Assembly: GCA_035528995.1 (NCBI GenBank)
Contig: DATKXO010000019.1
Coordinates: forward strand, 1 to 19,422
Source of the DNA: DATKXO01 sp035528995
GTDB taxonomy: Bacteria; Planctomycetota; Phycisphaerae; UBA1845
Direction: 5' to 3'
DNA length: 19,422 nucleotides
Below are positions 1 through 7,245 of the stretch, piece by piece (the stretch's first letter is position 1; each line of letters begins with the position of its first letter). A model generated the notes under the pieces. It saw nothing but the letters and a program-made list of their open reading frames with translations. It was not told the origin of the DNA and searched no databases. The position numbers were made by a program, and so were the translations under genes.

Positions 1-134
1 CGCTTGGCGGGACGGTGAGTAGCAAGACGCCGGCCGGCACCGCAACCCGGACGGTGATCGGGCTGGAGTTTCAGCTGAAGGACAATCGCGACCAGTTCCA
101 TCGCCTGCAAGCGGCCCTGGCCCCATACGCCTAG
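1..134 (+). CDS. PilZ-domain protein, C-terminal end only (partial)
   Basis: Reading from base 3, the frame is open from the window edge to a TAG at 132-134 and encodes about 43 residues. The stretch TVIGLEFQL followed by a short helix-like tail (DQFHRLQAALAPYA) matches the typical end of a PilZ domain, where IGLEF closes the beta-barrel and a helix follows. PilZ domains bind cyclic di-GMP, but the binding motifs (RxxxR and D/NxSxxG) would lie upstream, outside the window. A second PilZ protein follows 20 bases later on the same strand, so the two probably share a transcript. The assignment rests on a short C-terminal signature, so the full domain architecture is unknown. Confidence 0.6.
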   Translation, partial: LGGTVSSKTPAGTATRTVIGLEFQLKDNRDQFHRLQAALAPYA

Positions 135-140
135 GCCACC

Positions 141-145
141 AGGAG
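141..145 (+). promoter_or_regulatory. Ribosome binding site of the second PilZ gene
   Basis: AGGAG lies 9 bases before the ATG at 155. It supports this start and shows that the gene is translated independently of the upstream gene. Confidence 0.6.
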
Positions 146-154
146 TCTGACATC

Positions 155-925
155 ATGAGCCAAGTGCTGTACGTCAGCCCGGAACGACGCGACCAGATCA
201 TTGCCGAGGCTGCATCGCGGCAGACTCCTGTGGTGTTGACCCGCCACAACGACACCGGCTGGACGGTGAGCAAGACACGGTTCGCGGGATGTGACCAACC
301 CCAGCGGCACCTGTTCATTGAGTCGCCGGACGACGACGATTCGGCGGCGGCCGAAATGGGCGAGCTGCTGGGCGTCGCCTTCCGCCGGGGCCACAAGAAA
401 TGCCTGTTCAACTCGGTGGTTGCGGCTCCGCGGCCGGCCGGCAACGCCGGCGCCCAAGGCGCCGCTCCGATCATGCTGCGCTGGCCGGACGGTCTGCAGG
501 AGTTGCAGCGTCGCGTCTACCAGCGGGCGTGCCCACCGCCGGACCGGCGGGTCAAGGTGGTGTTCTCCTGCGGCTCGCCCGGTTCGGAATCGGCCCGGGA
601 GTACGTGGGCGTGATGGAGGATCTGTCGGCGGGGGGGATCCGGGTGCGCAGCAACGCCTCGGCGGACCTGCCGCCGGGCGGCCCGGTCTGCGTCAGCTTC
701 GCCCTGCGTTCGAGCGGTCCGCAGTTCGTGCTGGACGCGACGTTCCGCCACCGCGAGCCGGTGTCCGACGGCGCCGGGTCGTTCGGTTTCCAGTTTGTGG
801 GTCTGGAGACGTCTCGGGAAGGTCAGGAGACGCTGGCCCGCCTGGCCCGCACGGTGACCGACTTCCAGCGAGCGGCCCTTCGGCGTCGCCCCGCGCACTT
901 GCGTCAGCACCAGCGGGGTCGATAA
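155..925 (+). CDS. PilZ-domain protein (YcgR-like, putative c-di-GMP effector)
   Basis: This is a 256-residue soluble protein with no signal peptide. Residues 1 to about 115 form a divergent N-terminal domain placed like the YcgR-N domain. Residues from about 116 form a PilZ domain. Both c-di-GMP-binding signatures are visible: RVYQR (R120 and R124, the RxxxR motif) and DLSAGG (D156, S158, G161, the D/NxSxxG motif), followed by FGFQFVGL near the end of the barrel. YcgR-type proteins transmit c-di-GMP levels to motility or envelope targets; the target here cannot be told. It lies directly behind another PilZ gene and 9 bases ahead of an alkyltransferase gene, so the three may be co-transcribed. 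The basic, His/Arg-rich C-terminal tail is unusual but may be disordered. Confidence 0.8.
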   Translation: MSQVLYVSPERRDQIIAEAASRQTPVVLTRHNDTGWTVSKTRFAGCDQPQRHLFIESPDDDDSAAAEMGELLGVAFRRGHKKCLFNSVVAAPRPAGNAGAQGAAPIMLRWPDGLQELQRRVYQRACPPPDRRVKVVFSCGSPGSESAREYVGVMEDLSAGGIRVRSNASADLPPGGPVCVSFALRSSGPQFVLDATFRHREPVSDGAGSFGFQFVGLETSREGQETLARLARTVTDFQRAALRRRPAHLRQHQRGR

Positions 926-934
926 TCGCCGTTC

Positions 935-1444
935 GTGATTCGGCACCTTACATTCGACACATCGTGGGGTTTGTGCGCGATCGTAGCCGGCGATCAGGGC
1001 GTTCTGGCGACGTTCCTGCCGGTTCGCAGCCGGGCGCGCGTCGAGTCGATGCTCCGTAAACGGTTTCCCGATTCCAGATTGAGTGCGGCGCTGCTGCCCG
1101 GGGTGGTGCGGGCCTTCCGGTCGTATTTTGACGGCAAACCGGTCCGGTTCGAGGTGCGGCTGGACCTGGGCGGGGTCAGCGAGTTCCGGCGGCGCGTGCT
1201 GGAGGCCTGCCGCAGGATTCCTCGCGGGCAGACGGCCAGCTACGCCGACCTGGCCCGGGCGGCGGGCAGTGCCAACGCGATGCGAGCGGTGGGATCAACG
1301 ATGGCCAACAACCCACTGCCGCTGATCGTACCCTGTCACCGAGTGGTCCGGTCGGACGGGACACTGGGCGGATTCTCCTCACCCGAGGGTGTTCTCCTGA
1401 AACGGCGACTGCTGGAGCTGGAAGGGGCGCGCCCGCCGCGGTGA
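935..1444 (+). CDS. ogt: Methylated-DNA--[protein]-cysteine S-methyltransferase (Ogt/MGMT type)
   Basis: A suicide DNA-repair protein that moves the alkyl group from O6-alkylguanine (or O4-alkylthymine) to its own cysteine. The 169 residues match the usual size of a single-domain Ogt. The N-terminal ribonuclease-H-like region covers about residues 1-80. The catalytic domain starts at FRRRVLEACRRIPRGQT (84-100), a typical signature, followed by SYADLARAAG and RAVG (117-120). The active site is VPCHRVV with the acceptor Cys134, preceded by the conserved NP pair (126-127) and followed by GTLGGF. I chose the GTG at 935 because it gives the full N-terminal domain; no strong Shine-Dalgarno sequence precedes it, and it may be coupled to the PilZ gene ending 9 bases earlier. 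It lacks the AdaA regulator domain. The symbol is by family; ada/adaB-type naming is equally possible. Confidence 0.93.
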   Translation: MIRHLTFDTSWGLCAIVAGDQGVLATFLPVRSRARVESMLRKRFPDSRLSAALLPGVVRAFRSYFDGKPVRFEVRLDLGGVSEFRRRVLEACRRIPRGQTASYADLARAAGSANAMRAVGSTMANNPLPLIVPCHRVVRSDGTLGGFSSPEGVLLKRRLLELEGARPPR

Positions 1445-1463
1445 TCACGGATCAGACCGTCTA

Positions 1464-1556
1464 CAGTTCGTTTATGCCGATTGGGTGCCCGCCGATTGGG
1501 CGGCTCTGCGACGACGCAGGCCGCGCGAACTGAAGTTCGCGGCTCGTGAGTCGGCG
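1464..1556. repeat. Two-hairpin palindromic repeat, copy 1 (between convergent genes)
   Basis: This lies between the convergent ogt and sulfatase-like genes. The first hairpin is GCCC/GGGC around 1488-1500. The second is a 7-bp stem, CGCGAAC at 1524-1530 and GTTCGCG at 1535-1541, with loop TGAA. A related element of the same order (CGATTGGGT, hairpin, GGCCGCGCGA, palindrome, CGCGGCTCG) occurs at 16455-16566, also between convergent genes. In copy 2 one A-T pair of the palindrome is replaced by G-C on both arms, which points to conservation of the folded form. It may act as a bidirectional terminator or a REP-like element; no T-run follows either side. Confidence 0.7.
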
Positions 1557-1567
1557 GGGCGCGTTGG

Positions 1568-3175
1568 TCACGGTGGGGTGGGACGGCTGGTGGGCACTTC
1601 TTCGGGGGAGGTCTGGTCCGGTTGCTCATCCAGATAGCCCATGGCCCCGAGGCGCTGACGCTCCTGTTCAGAGAGCGTACCGGTCGGGGCAGGGGCGAAA
1701 TCGGGCTGGTGATAGGCCTTGACTGCGCTGTCGAGCGTGTCGGCCAGCCGTTGGGTGGCCTCGGTCTCGAGGTGGATGATGTTGCCGCGCTCCTGCGGGT
1801 CGATGCGCAGGTCGTAGAGTTCATGTCGGCCGTCGGAGGCCCAGATGTATTTGAAGCGGTCGTCGGTGATGGAGCGCAGGCTTCGTTGCCAGGGTGAAGG
1901 GTCCCAATTCCGATGGGCCTGGAGCACGGTGTCGATGGGGCGAGCCATCGGCGAGGGGTACTCTGCGATACGGTTCCTGGTGTCGAGCGGGGCGAGCAGG
2001 CTGACGGGCTGAGTGGAAGAGCCGGGAGGCGGATCGATGCCCGCCAGGGTCAGCAACGTGGGGAACAGATCGTGGTTCATCACCGGGCGGCGGTCGCGTC
2101 CGGGCTGGAATCGCGGTGGGTAGTGAATCACGAGCGGCACGCGCAGCAAGGGCTGGTAGAGCGAGAACTGGTGGTCGAGCATGTGTTTCTCGCCGAGGTG
2201 CTCGCCGTGGTCGGAGGTGAGGATGACCACGGTGTTGTCCAGCAGCCCCTTAGCCTGCAGGGAGGTCAACAGGTCTTTCAAGAGGTCGTCAAGTTCGGCA
2301 ATGGCGGCGTCGTAGGTGGCGGCCACGACCTCGAGGTCCGCGCGGCTGTATTCTCGCAGGCCAAAGGTGTACTCCCAGATGGGCAGCCATCCGCGGTCGA
2401 TCTGATACGACCGGGTCACCTGCTGGGGGGTCATCATGCGGCGGCGGTACTTTTCGGGGGGGATGTAGGGCCGATGGGCCTCCATGTAATTGAGGAAGAC
2501 GAAGTAGGGGCGTTGTTGGTCGCGGGTCGCGAGCCAGGACTCGACGCCGGTCAGGGTGAGTTGGCCGCAGGCCTTGATGGTCCAGACGCTCAGTTGGCCG
2601 GCGGCCAGCTTCTGGGGCAGCTCGCTGCTGCGATCGTGTGCGGGCACCTTCTGCCGCACGATTCGCAGAGCGTCCTGTTCGTACTTGGGAGACCAGGGGT
2701 GTTCGGCGAGGTCGAAGCCCTGGGTGAAGTTGTGGGCCGGGCTGATGTAGGGGTTCGCGGAGAAGAGGTAGGTCTGGTACCCGCCGGCGTGCAATCGCTC
2801 GGCGAGCGTGTTGGCATCGGACGGCAGATAGGCCCGGGTGTTGTCGGTGGTGTGTTCGGTGGGCATGAGGCCGGTGAACATGGAGGCGTGGGAGGGGGCG
2901 GTGGTACTGGAGACGGAGAGGCAGTTGTCGAAGACCCGGGCGTCGCCGGCCCACTGTTCCAGGAAGGGGGTGGTGGGGTTGGTGTGCCCGTAGAGGCTGA
3001 GGTGATCGGCCCGGACGGTGTCCCAGACGATCCAGAGGAAGTTGGGCCTGGTGTCGGGCTCGGATTGCGGTTCATCCCGGGCACAGCCACAGAGGGCGCC
3101 GCAGATGAGGGACGCCGTGACGGCCGGTCGGACGAAGCACCGTCGAGGCGGATGTTTTGTAGCGTGACCCATCAT
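1568..3175 (-). CDS. Sulfatase-like hydrolase/transferase, lipoprotein (alkaline phosphatase superfamily)
   Basis: A 535-residue protein with an N-terminal signal and a possible lipobox ending LCGC (Cys31), so probably exported and lipid-anchored. The fold signatures are FLWIVWDTVRADHLSLYG (metal-binding Asp52 region) and LTSDHGEHLGEKH (Asp322, His323). The nucleophile region reads STTAPSHASM. In classical sulfatases this is C/S-x-P-S-R, with the Cys or Ser converted to formylglycine; here the residue is Thr92. Thr nucleophiles occur in phosphoethanolamine and phosphoglycerol transferases of the same superfamily, so a true sulfatase activity is doubtful. The C-terminus carries LGAMGYLDEQ, a tail motif shared with the second sulfatase-like protein in this cluster. 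It starts 70 bases after the glycosyltransferase gene, probably as the last gene of that operon. Two adjacent ATGs (3175 and 3172) are possible starts; no strong ribosome site is seen. Confidence 0.85.
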   Translation of the reverse strand: MMGHATKHPPRRCFVRPAVTASLICGALCGCARDEPQSEPDTRPNFLWIVWDTVRADHLSLYGHTNPTTPFLEQWAGDARVFDNCLSVSSTTAPSHASMFTGLMPTEHTTDNTRAYLPSDANTLAERLHAGGYQTYLFSANPYISPAHNFTQGFDLAEHPWSPKYEQDALRIVRQKVPAHDRSSELPQKLAAGQLSVWTIKACGQLTLTGVESWLATRDQQRPYFVFLNYMEAHRPYIPPEKYRRRMMTPQQVTRSYQIDRGWLPIWEYTFGLREYSRADLEVVAATYDAAIAELDDLLKDLLTSLQAKGLLDNTVVILTSDHGEHLGEKHMLDHQFSLYQPLLRVPLVIHYPPRFQPGRDRRPVMNHDLFPTLLTLAGIDPPPGSSTQPVSLLAPLDTRNRIAEYPSPMARPIDTVLQAHRNWDPSPWQRSLRSITDDRFKYIWASDGRHELYDLRIDPQERGNIIHLETEATQRLADTLDSAVKAYHQPDFAPAPTGTLSEQERQRLGAMGYLDEQPDQTSPEEVPTSRPTPP

Positions 3176-3245
3176 CGAAATCGCTCTTTGCTACGTTGTG
3201 GCCGCCCGGCGGTTCAGGCGACGACGGTCCCGACCGGTGGGGCGA

Positions 3246-4712
3246 TCAGGGTTCGGTCGGTGTCGGCGCCGTTTCAGCCGTGATTTCGTCATGGTGCGCT
3301 CCGCGCGGGGGCAGAAACAAGGCCAGCCCGTTGGCGGCGAACAGGATGATGAACGGCATCAACGGCAGACGGAAGCGGGTCAATCCGAAGGCGGCCGCAT
3401 AAATCGCACAGTGAAACAAGAGCAACAGGAGCACCAGCCAGGCCCGTGCGTCCCACCACCGACGGGACCAGCCGATGACGCCCAGGATCATGACCAGGAG
3501 GTAGGTGATGCCCGCGGCCCAGGTGATGACGCCTTCGACGATCGGGCTCACCGGTCCGTAGGCGCCGAGGCGAAGGTGGCGGATGAGAAACGAGGTGGGG
3601 TTCCACATATCCCACATTTTGAGGCCGGCCCGCCCGAGGAAGCCGACGAAGTCGACGCGGATGCAATCCCAAGCCAGGTCCCGGGCGCATTGCATCATTT
3701 GCAGGTCCGTGGGATAGGCGACGTCGAAGCGTTCCCTGGCCAGGAAGCTGAGCTCCAGAGCGTTCTGCAGGCCGACGGGGTTCATGGGGATGCGCTCGAA
3801 CGGCGGCGCGTACTTGGGCGCCGCCGGGTCCTGGCGGAGGCTGAAGGTGGTCGGATCGTTGCCTCGCCACAGGTTGAAGGGGCCGTTGGTGTCGATCAGA
3901 ACGACGGCGTTGTAGAGCCGGTAGTTGCGGATCGTCCAGGGCAGGATGGTGACGGCCATCATCACTGCCATCGCGATCGCGCCGGCCAGGGCCGGTCGCC
4001 ACTGCGCCCGATAGGTCACGACGAGCCAGACCATGAGCACGGGTGCGAAGTAGAGCACGGACGACCGGGTCAGCGCGGCCAGACCGAGGATGACTCCGGC
4101 AACCAGAAAAGACCTGAGGCCGGGGACCCGTTTGGCCCGGGTCAGCACCCACACGGACAGGAGCAGCAGGAAGATGAAGAAGGTCTCGGTCCACAGGTAG
4201 TGCGAGAAGGCGATCAGGTTCGGGTAGAGGGCACAGATCCATGCGGCGATCAGCCCGCGGCGCCGGTCGAACCAGGACCGACCGATGGCGTAAACGATCA
4301 GCACGGTGAAGGTGCTCAGAAGGACCTGGGCGGCCTTGACCGCGAGGATGCTTCGTCCGGTCACGCCCATGACGGCGGCCAGGAACACGACGTAGGCCGG
4401 GGGCTGATAGGCGCCGGGGTACTGCGGCAGCATGGCCATGTAGGGCGACTCGGGGTGGCGGACCCAGGACTGGTAGGATCCGAGGAATCCCCGGCCGTCG
4501 AGCAGGGCGTCGGCCCGGATCGCGTAGAGTTGCTCATCGAGCACCAGGTGGGCGTGGCGGGCCTCCCACATGGCGACGCCGCGAATCAGCAGGGCGACGG
4601 CCAGGAGGGCGACGATCGGCCTGCTCCGCAGCAGCTCCGCGGTCGGGGAGGTCGGTCGATCCGCCGCAGTGAGCTTCCGGGTAGCGCTGTTGGCGGTGGA
4701 CTTCTGGTTCAT
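3246..4712 (-). CDS. GT39-family membrane glycosyltransferase (ArnT/PMT-like)
   Basis: A 488-residue, strongly hydrophobic protein with about ten or more membrane segments spread between residue 33 and the C-terminal region. After the first membrane helix comes HLVLDEQLYAIRADALLDG (Asp59-Glu60), the acidic DE..Y motif of the first external loop that holds the catalytic Asp in GT-C enzymes of family 39. YPNLIAFSHYLWTETFF and LTRSSVLYF are further typical stretches. Such enzymes move a sugar from a polyprenyl-phosphate carrier to a lipid, protein or glycan on the outer face of the inner membrane. The sugar and acceptor cannot be told from the sequence. It sits between two sulfatase-like lipoprotein genes, 79 bases after one and 70 before the other, suggesting one transcript and a shared envelope substrate. 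It is about 60-100 residues shorter than ArnT, so the soluble C-terminal domain is reduced. Confidence 0.85.
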   Translation of the reverse strand: MNQKSTANSATRKLTAADRPTSPTAELLRSRPIVALLAVALLIRGVAMWEARHAHLVLDEQLYAIRADALLDGRGFLGSYQSWVRHPESPYMAMLPQYPGAYQPPAYVVFLAAVMGVTGRSILAVKAAQVLLSTFTVLIVYAIGRSWFDRRRGLIAAWICALYPNLIAFSHYLWTETFFIFLLLLSVWVLTRAKRVPGLRSFLVAGVILGLAALTRSSVLYFAPVLMVWLVVTYRAQWRPALAGAIAMAVMMAVTILPWTIRNYRLYNAVVLIDTNGPFNLWRGNDPTTFSLRQDPAAPKYAPPFERIPMNPVGLQNALELSFLARERFDVAYPTDLQMMQCARDLAWDCIRVDFVGFLGRAGLKMWDMWNPTSFLIRHLRLGAYGPVSPIVEGVITWAAGITYLLVMILGVIGWSRRWWDARAWLVLLLLLFHCAIYAAAFGLTRFRLPLMPFIILFAANGLALFLPPRGAHHDEITAETAPTPTEP

Positions 4713-4791
4713 TGCTTCAAGTCGCGGTGGCGCGGCGTCGGCTCGCGGCGGATCGACTCCTCACGCGGCCGCTTGCCGGGCGCATAAAAGC

Positions 4792-6312
4792 CTACTGTCG
4801 CGGTCCTTGGTTGTCATTGTCTTCCACGTATCCGAGGCGTTTGAGCTTTTCCCTGGTGTCGTCCTCCTGCAGCTCCCTTGACGGAAAGGGCCTGGCCCCG
4901 GCGCGCCACTCGTCCAAGAGCCTGCTCATCCGCTCGAACACGGCCCGATCGTATGGCTGGGCGCTGACCAGCAGGTTGACCTGCTCGGCCGGATCGCGCT
5001 GCAGATCGTAGAACTCGGACCTTCCGTCGCCGAGGCGGGCAACGTACTTGTACCGGTCGGTGCGGGCGCACTGGTACTTGGTCTGGTTGCGCCAATCGGG
5101 GTCGTTGAACTGCGGCAGGGTCCAGGGCTGGGTGGCTTCGGCGAACACGGGATCGCGGGGCGGCAGCGGGGCGTCGATCAGGCCGGCGAAGCTCTCGCCC
5201 TCCAGGCCATCGTGCCCGGGCAGGTTCAGCAGGTGCAGGATGGTGGGGGCCACGTCCACGTTGGAACACAGCCGGTCCTCGCGGCGCCCGCCGAATCGGC
5301 CACCCGGGAAGCGCAGGATGAGCGGGATGTGGATCTCCGTGTCGTACACCGACCAGCCATGATTGAAGACGTTCTCGTGTTCGTGCTGGGTCTCACCGTG
5401 ATCGGAGGTCAGGACGATGAGCGAGTTGTCGTACAGCCGCCGGTTCCTGAGGGCGCGGAACAGGCGGTCGATGTGGTAGTCGCAATACGTGATCTCGGCG
5501 CAGTATTCGGCGTCCAGGGCCCGGGCGTATTTGAGGCCCTCGTCGTGCGTGGCGGGCTCGCGCAGCAGGTCCTGCACGCGGCGAATGTCTTCCATGGTGG
5601 TGCCTACGGAGAGTGAATCCCGACGGTACATGCCTCGATGCGGCGGGGGCGCGTCGTAGGGCCAATGGACGTCGAAGTAGTGGATGAAGAGGAACAGGCG
5701 CTCGTCGGGGGCGGGTTGCCGGGAGTCCAACCAGTCGATGACCGAGTCGGTGATCGCCTCGGCCCGGCGCTGGGCCTGGTCGCGCACCGTGTCTTCTTTT
5801 TCCAGGTCGAACCTGGCGTCGAAATGTTCGAAGCCCTGATCGAAGCCGAAGCTGGCATCGAGCGGGAAGGCGCCGATGAAGGCGCCCGTGACAAAGCCGG
5901 CGTCCTTGAGCATCTCGGCCAGCATGACGTTGTCGGGGTGGACGACGTAGGCCTGCTTGGGGATCCCGTGGGTGTGCGGATACGTGCCGGTCATCAGTGA
6001 CGTGTGGGAGGGCAACGTGGTCGGCGCGGCGCCGACGTGCTGCGTGAACAGCATGCCCTCGGCCGCCAGGCCGTCGATGGCGGGCGATCGCACGAACTCG
6101 TGGCCGTAGCAGGCCAAGTGGTCGGCCCGCAGGGTGTCCACCGAGATTAGGATCACGTTCTGAGTATCGACGCGGTTGGCCAGCGGCGGCCCCAGCGGTA
6201 CGGGCTTGGGCGTCCGATCCGCCCCGACCTCGTCCTTGCAGCCGGCCAGGACGGCCAGGATCATGATGCCGAGCACGGCCGGCCGGCTGCGGTGGCGTCG
6301 GTCAAAACGCAC
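4792..6312 (-). CDS. Sulfatase-like hydrolase/transferase, lipoprotein
   Basis: A 506-residue protein with a clear lipoprotein signal (VLAGC, Cys25). Fold signatures are ILISVDTLRADHLACYG (Asp59), GTYPHTHG and VLTSDHGETQHEHE (Asp304, His305), plus HYFDVHWPYD. The nucleophile motif is TTLPSHTSLMTG: Thr99 stands where formylglycine sulfatases have Cys or Ser, and His103 where they have Arg. The same change is seen in the neighbouring sulfatase-like protein. The C-terminal EKLKRLGYVED tail is also shared. Start is GTG at 6312 with AGGAGA about 9 bases upstream. A promoter-like pair lies at 6441-6470, making this the likely first gene of a three-gene operon (this gene, GT39 enzyme, second sulfatase-like protein). 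Natural substrates are unknown; phospho-transfer or phosphodiester/sulfate hydrolysis on an envelope glycan or lipid are the main options. Confidence 0.87.
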   Translation of the reverse strand: MRFDRRHRSRPAVLGIMILAVLAGCKDEVGADRTPKPVPLGPPLANRVDTQNVILISVDTLRADHLACYGHEFVRSPAIDGLAAEGMLFTQHVGAAPTTLPSHTSLMTGTYPHTHGIPKQAYVVHPDNVMLAEMLKDAGFVTGAFIGAFPLDASFGFDQGFEHFDARFDLEKEDTVRDQAQRRAEAITDSVIDWLDSRQPAPDERLFLFIHYFDVHWPYDAPPPHRGMYRRDSLSVGTTMEDIRRVQDLLREPATHDEGLKYARALDAEYCAEITYCDYHIDRLFRALRNRRLYDNSLIVLTSDHGETQHEHENVFNHGWSVYDTEIHIPLILRFPGGRFGGRREDRLCSNVDVAPTILHLLNLPGHDGLEGESFAGLIDAPLPPRDPVFAEATQPWTLPQFNDPDWRNQTKYQCARTDRYKYVARLGDGRSEFYDLQRDPAEQVNLLVSAQPYDRAVFERMSRLLDEWRAGARPFPSRELQEDDTREKLKRLGYVEDNDNQGPRQ

Positions 6313-6577
6313 GTTGCTGCTCTCCTGATTACGGCTGCCTGGACCGATTATTGGACGAGGGGGCGCGGCGTCTCAGGCCGACGCCCACTCCCTCTTCTAC
6401 CGTGCCGACCCCGCACCCGGTTCGTCCCCAAACGGGCCGGAATGTACTTTCGTCGCAAACAAAACGTCAAGCGAGCCCAACGTGGCCACCGCTCGTCAGC
6501 CGCACGGTCATGTGGGCCTTTTGGTGCGGCCGGTCTGATAACTCGCCGGGCGGCTGCTCGTCGCCCAGTGTCTTGCG
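6313..6577. other. Intergenic leader region between the shortened GT39-like gene and the sulfatase gene
   Basis: 265 bases without a convincing gene. It contains the promoter-like pair at 6441-6470 and the ribosome site of the downstream sulfatase-like gene. Small frames here are Arg/Pro-rich and look like chance open frames of GC-rich DNA. Confidence 0.5.
6441..6470 (-). promoter_or_regulatory. Sigma-70-like promoter for the sulfatase/GT39 operon
   Basis: On the minus strand TTGACG (6470-6465) is followed after 18 bases by TACATT (6446-6441). This gives 5/6 and 4/6 matches to the -35 and -10 consensus in an AT-richer patch of otherwise GC-rich DNA. Transcription would begin near 6434, leaving a leader of about 120 bases before the GTG at 6312. 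Prediction by eye only. Confidence 0.5.
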
Positions 6578-7240
6578 TCATCGGCTCTTCAGCGGGCGCA
6601 GAGGAGAACCCGCTTCCAGAGATTCAAGCTGCAATGCAAAGGCGTCCCGGGCAGTCTGGGGATCGCTGCCCTCCTCGATCCGCCGCCAGACGACGAAATA
6701 CTTGGGTTTGCCGCTGGTGATGGCCATGTCGATGAGCTGGAAGTCAACCACGTAGCTGTCCTGCAGGCCGGCTTCCCGCAGTTCGTCCACCTGGGCCTCG
6801 ATCATCTCGACGGTCCTGGCCCCGGGCCGGCCGGCAACGACCGTCGCCCGCAGCAGTTCCGGGCGTCGGGGCAGGAAGAAGGTTTCCTCGACCATCTTGT
6901 CGTGTCCCGGCGAGGTTTGGAGCGGCCCTACCAATTGACGAACGGCCACCTCGCGCGTCACCAGTCCCGCCCGGTCGTGAATGAAGAGGTCCGAATAGTA
7001 CCCGACGGCCCCGATCGCGGATGCAACCAGCGAATCACCGGGTGAGGCGTAGTCGGCCAGGGCCCTTCCTTTCTCCGTCCAGCGGCTGACGTTGTCCTTC
7101 TGCCCGCGCCATTTCTGCCACTCGCTCTCGTACACCGCGGCCCGACGGCGGAAGTGGAAGACTCGTCGAACTGACTGCGGCAGCAGGTGCAGGTCCCAGG
7201 CGGATAGCAGGGCAACGACGATCATCGGTGCAACGACCAT
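6578..7240 (-). CDS. Truncated GT39/GT-C-like protein: last membrane helix plus C-terminal periplasmic domain
   Basis: A 220-residue protein with one hydrophobic segment at the very start (about residues 1-15) and a soluble remainder. Residues 68-98, containing GDSLVASAIGAVGYYSD and AGLVTREV, match the stretch typically found after the last membrane helix of family-39-like membrane glycosyltransferases, where a 'GAIGYYS...LDLxGLV' pattern recurs. The rest of such an enzyme (catalytic Asp loop and the other membrane helices) is absent: upstream in frame there is a TGA at 7279-7277, and the arylsulfotransferase-like gene occupies that space. The ATG at 7240 lies 5 bases beyond that gene's stop, with no Shine-Dalgarno sequence, so translation may be coupled. 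It is either a stand-alone accessory protein or the remnant of a gene whose 5' part was deleted. No catalytic residues can be named. Confidence 0.6.
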   Translation of the reverse strand: MVVAPMIVVALLSAWDLHLLPQSVRRVFHFRRRAAVYESEWQKWRGQKDNVSRWTEKGRALADYASPGDSLVASAIGAVGYYSDLFIHDRAGLVTREVAVRQLVGPLQTSPGHDKMVEETFFLPRRPELLRATVVAGRPGARTVEMIEAQVDELREAGLQDSYVVDFQLIDMAITSGKPKYFVVWRRIEEGSDPQTARDAFALQLESLEAGSPLRPLKSR

Positions 7241-7245
7241 CGCAG

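Noticed and set aside
1913..3283. 456-codon plus-strand open frame
   Set aside because: It is antisense to the sulfatase-like gene, which has clear motifs and a signal peptide. The frame is Gly/Val/Glu-rich without any family signature, as expected opposite a GC-rich gene.
3198..4787. 529-codon plus-strand open frame
   Set aside because: It is antisense to the GT39 glycosyltransferase gene, which has membrane helices and a catalytic motif; the open frame has no recognisable domain.
6348..6581. 77-codon minus-strand frame between the shortened GT39-like gene and the sulfatase gene
   Set aside because: Arg/Pro-rich with no family motif; it overlaps the likely promoter and leader of the sulfatase-like gene.
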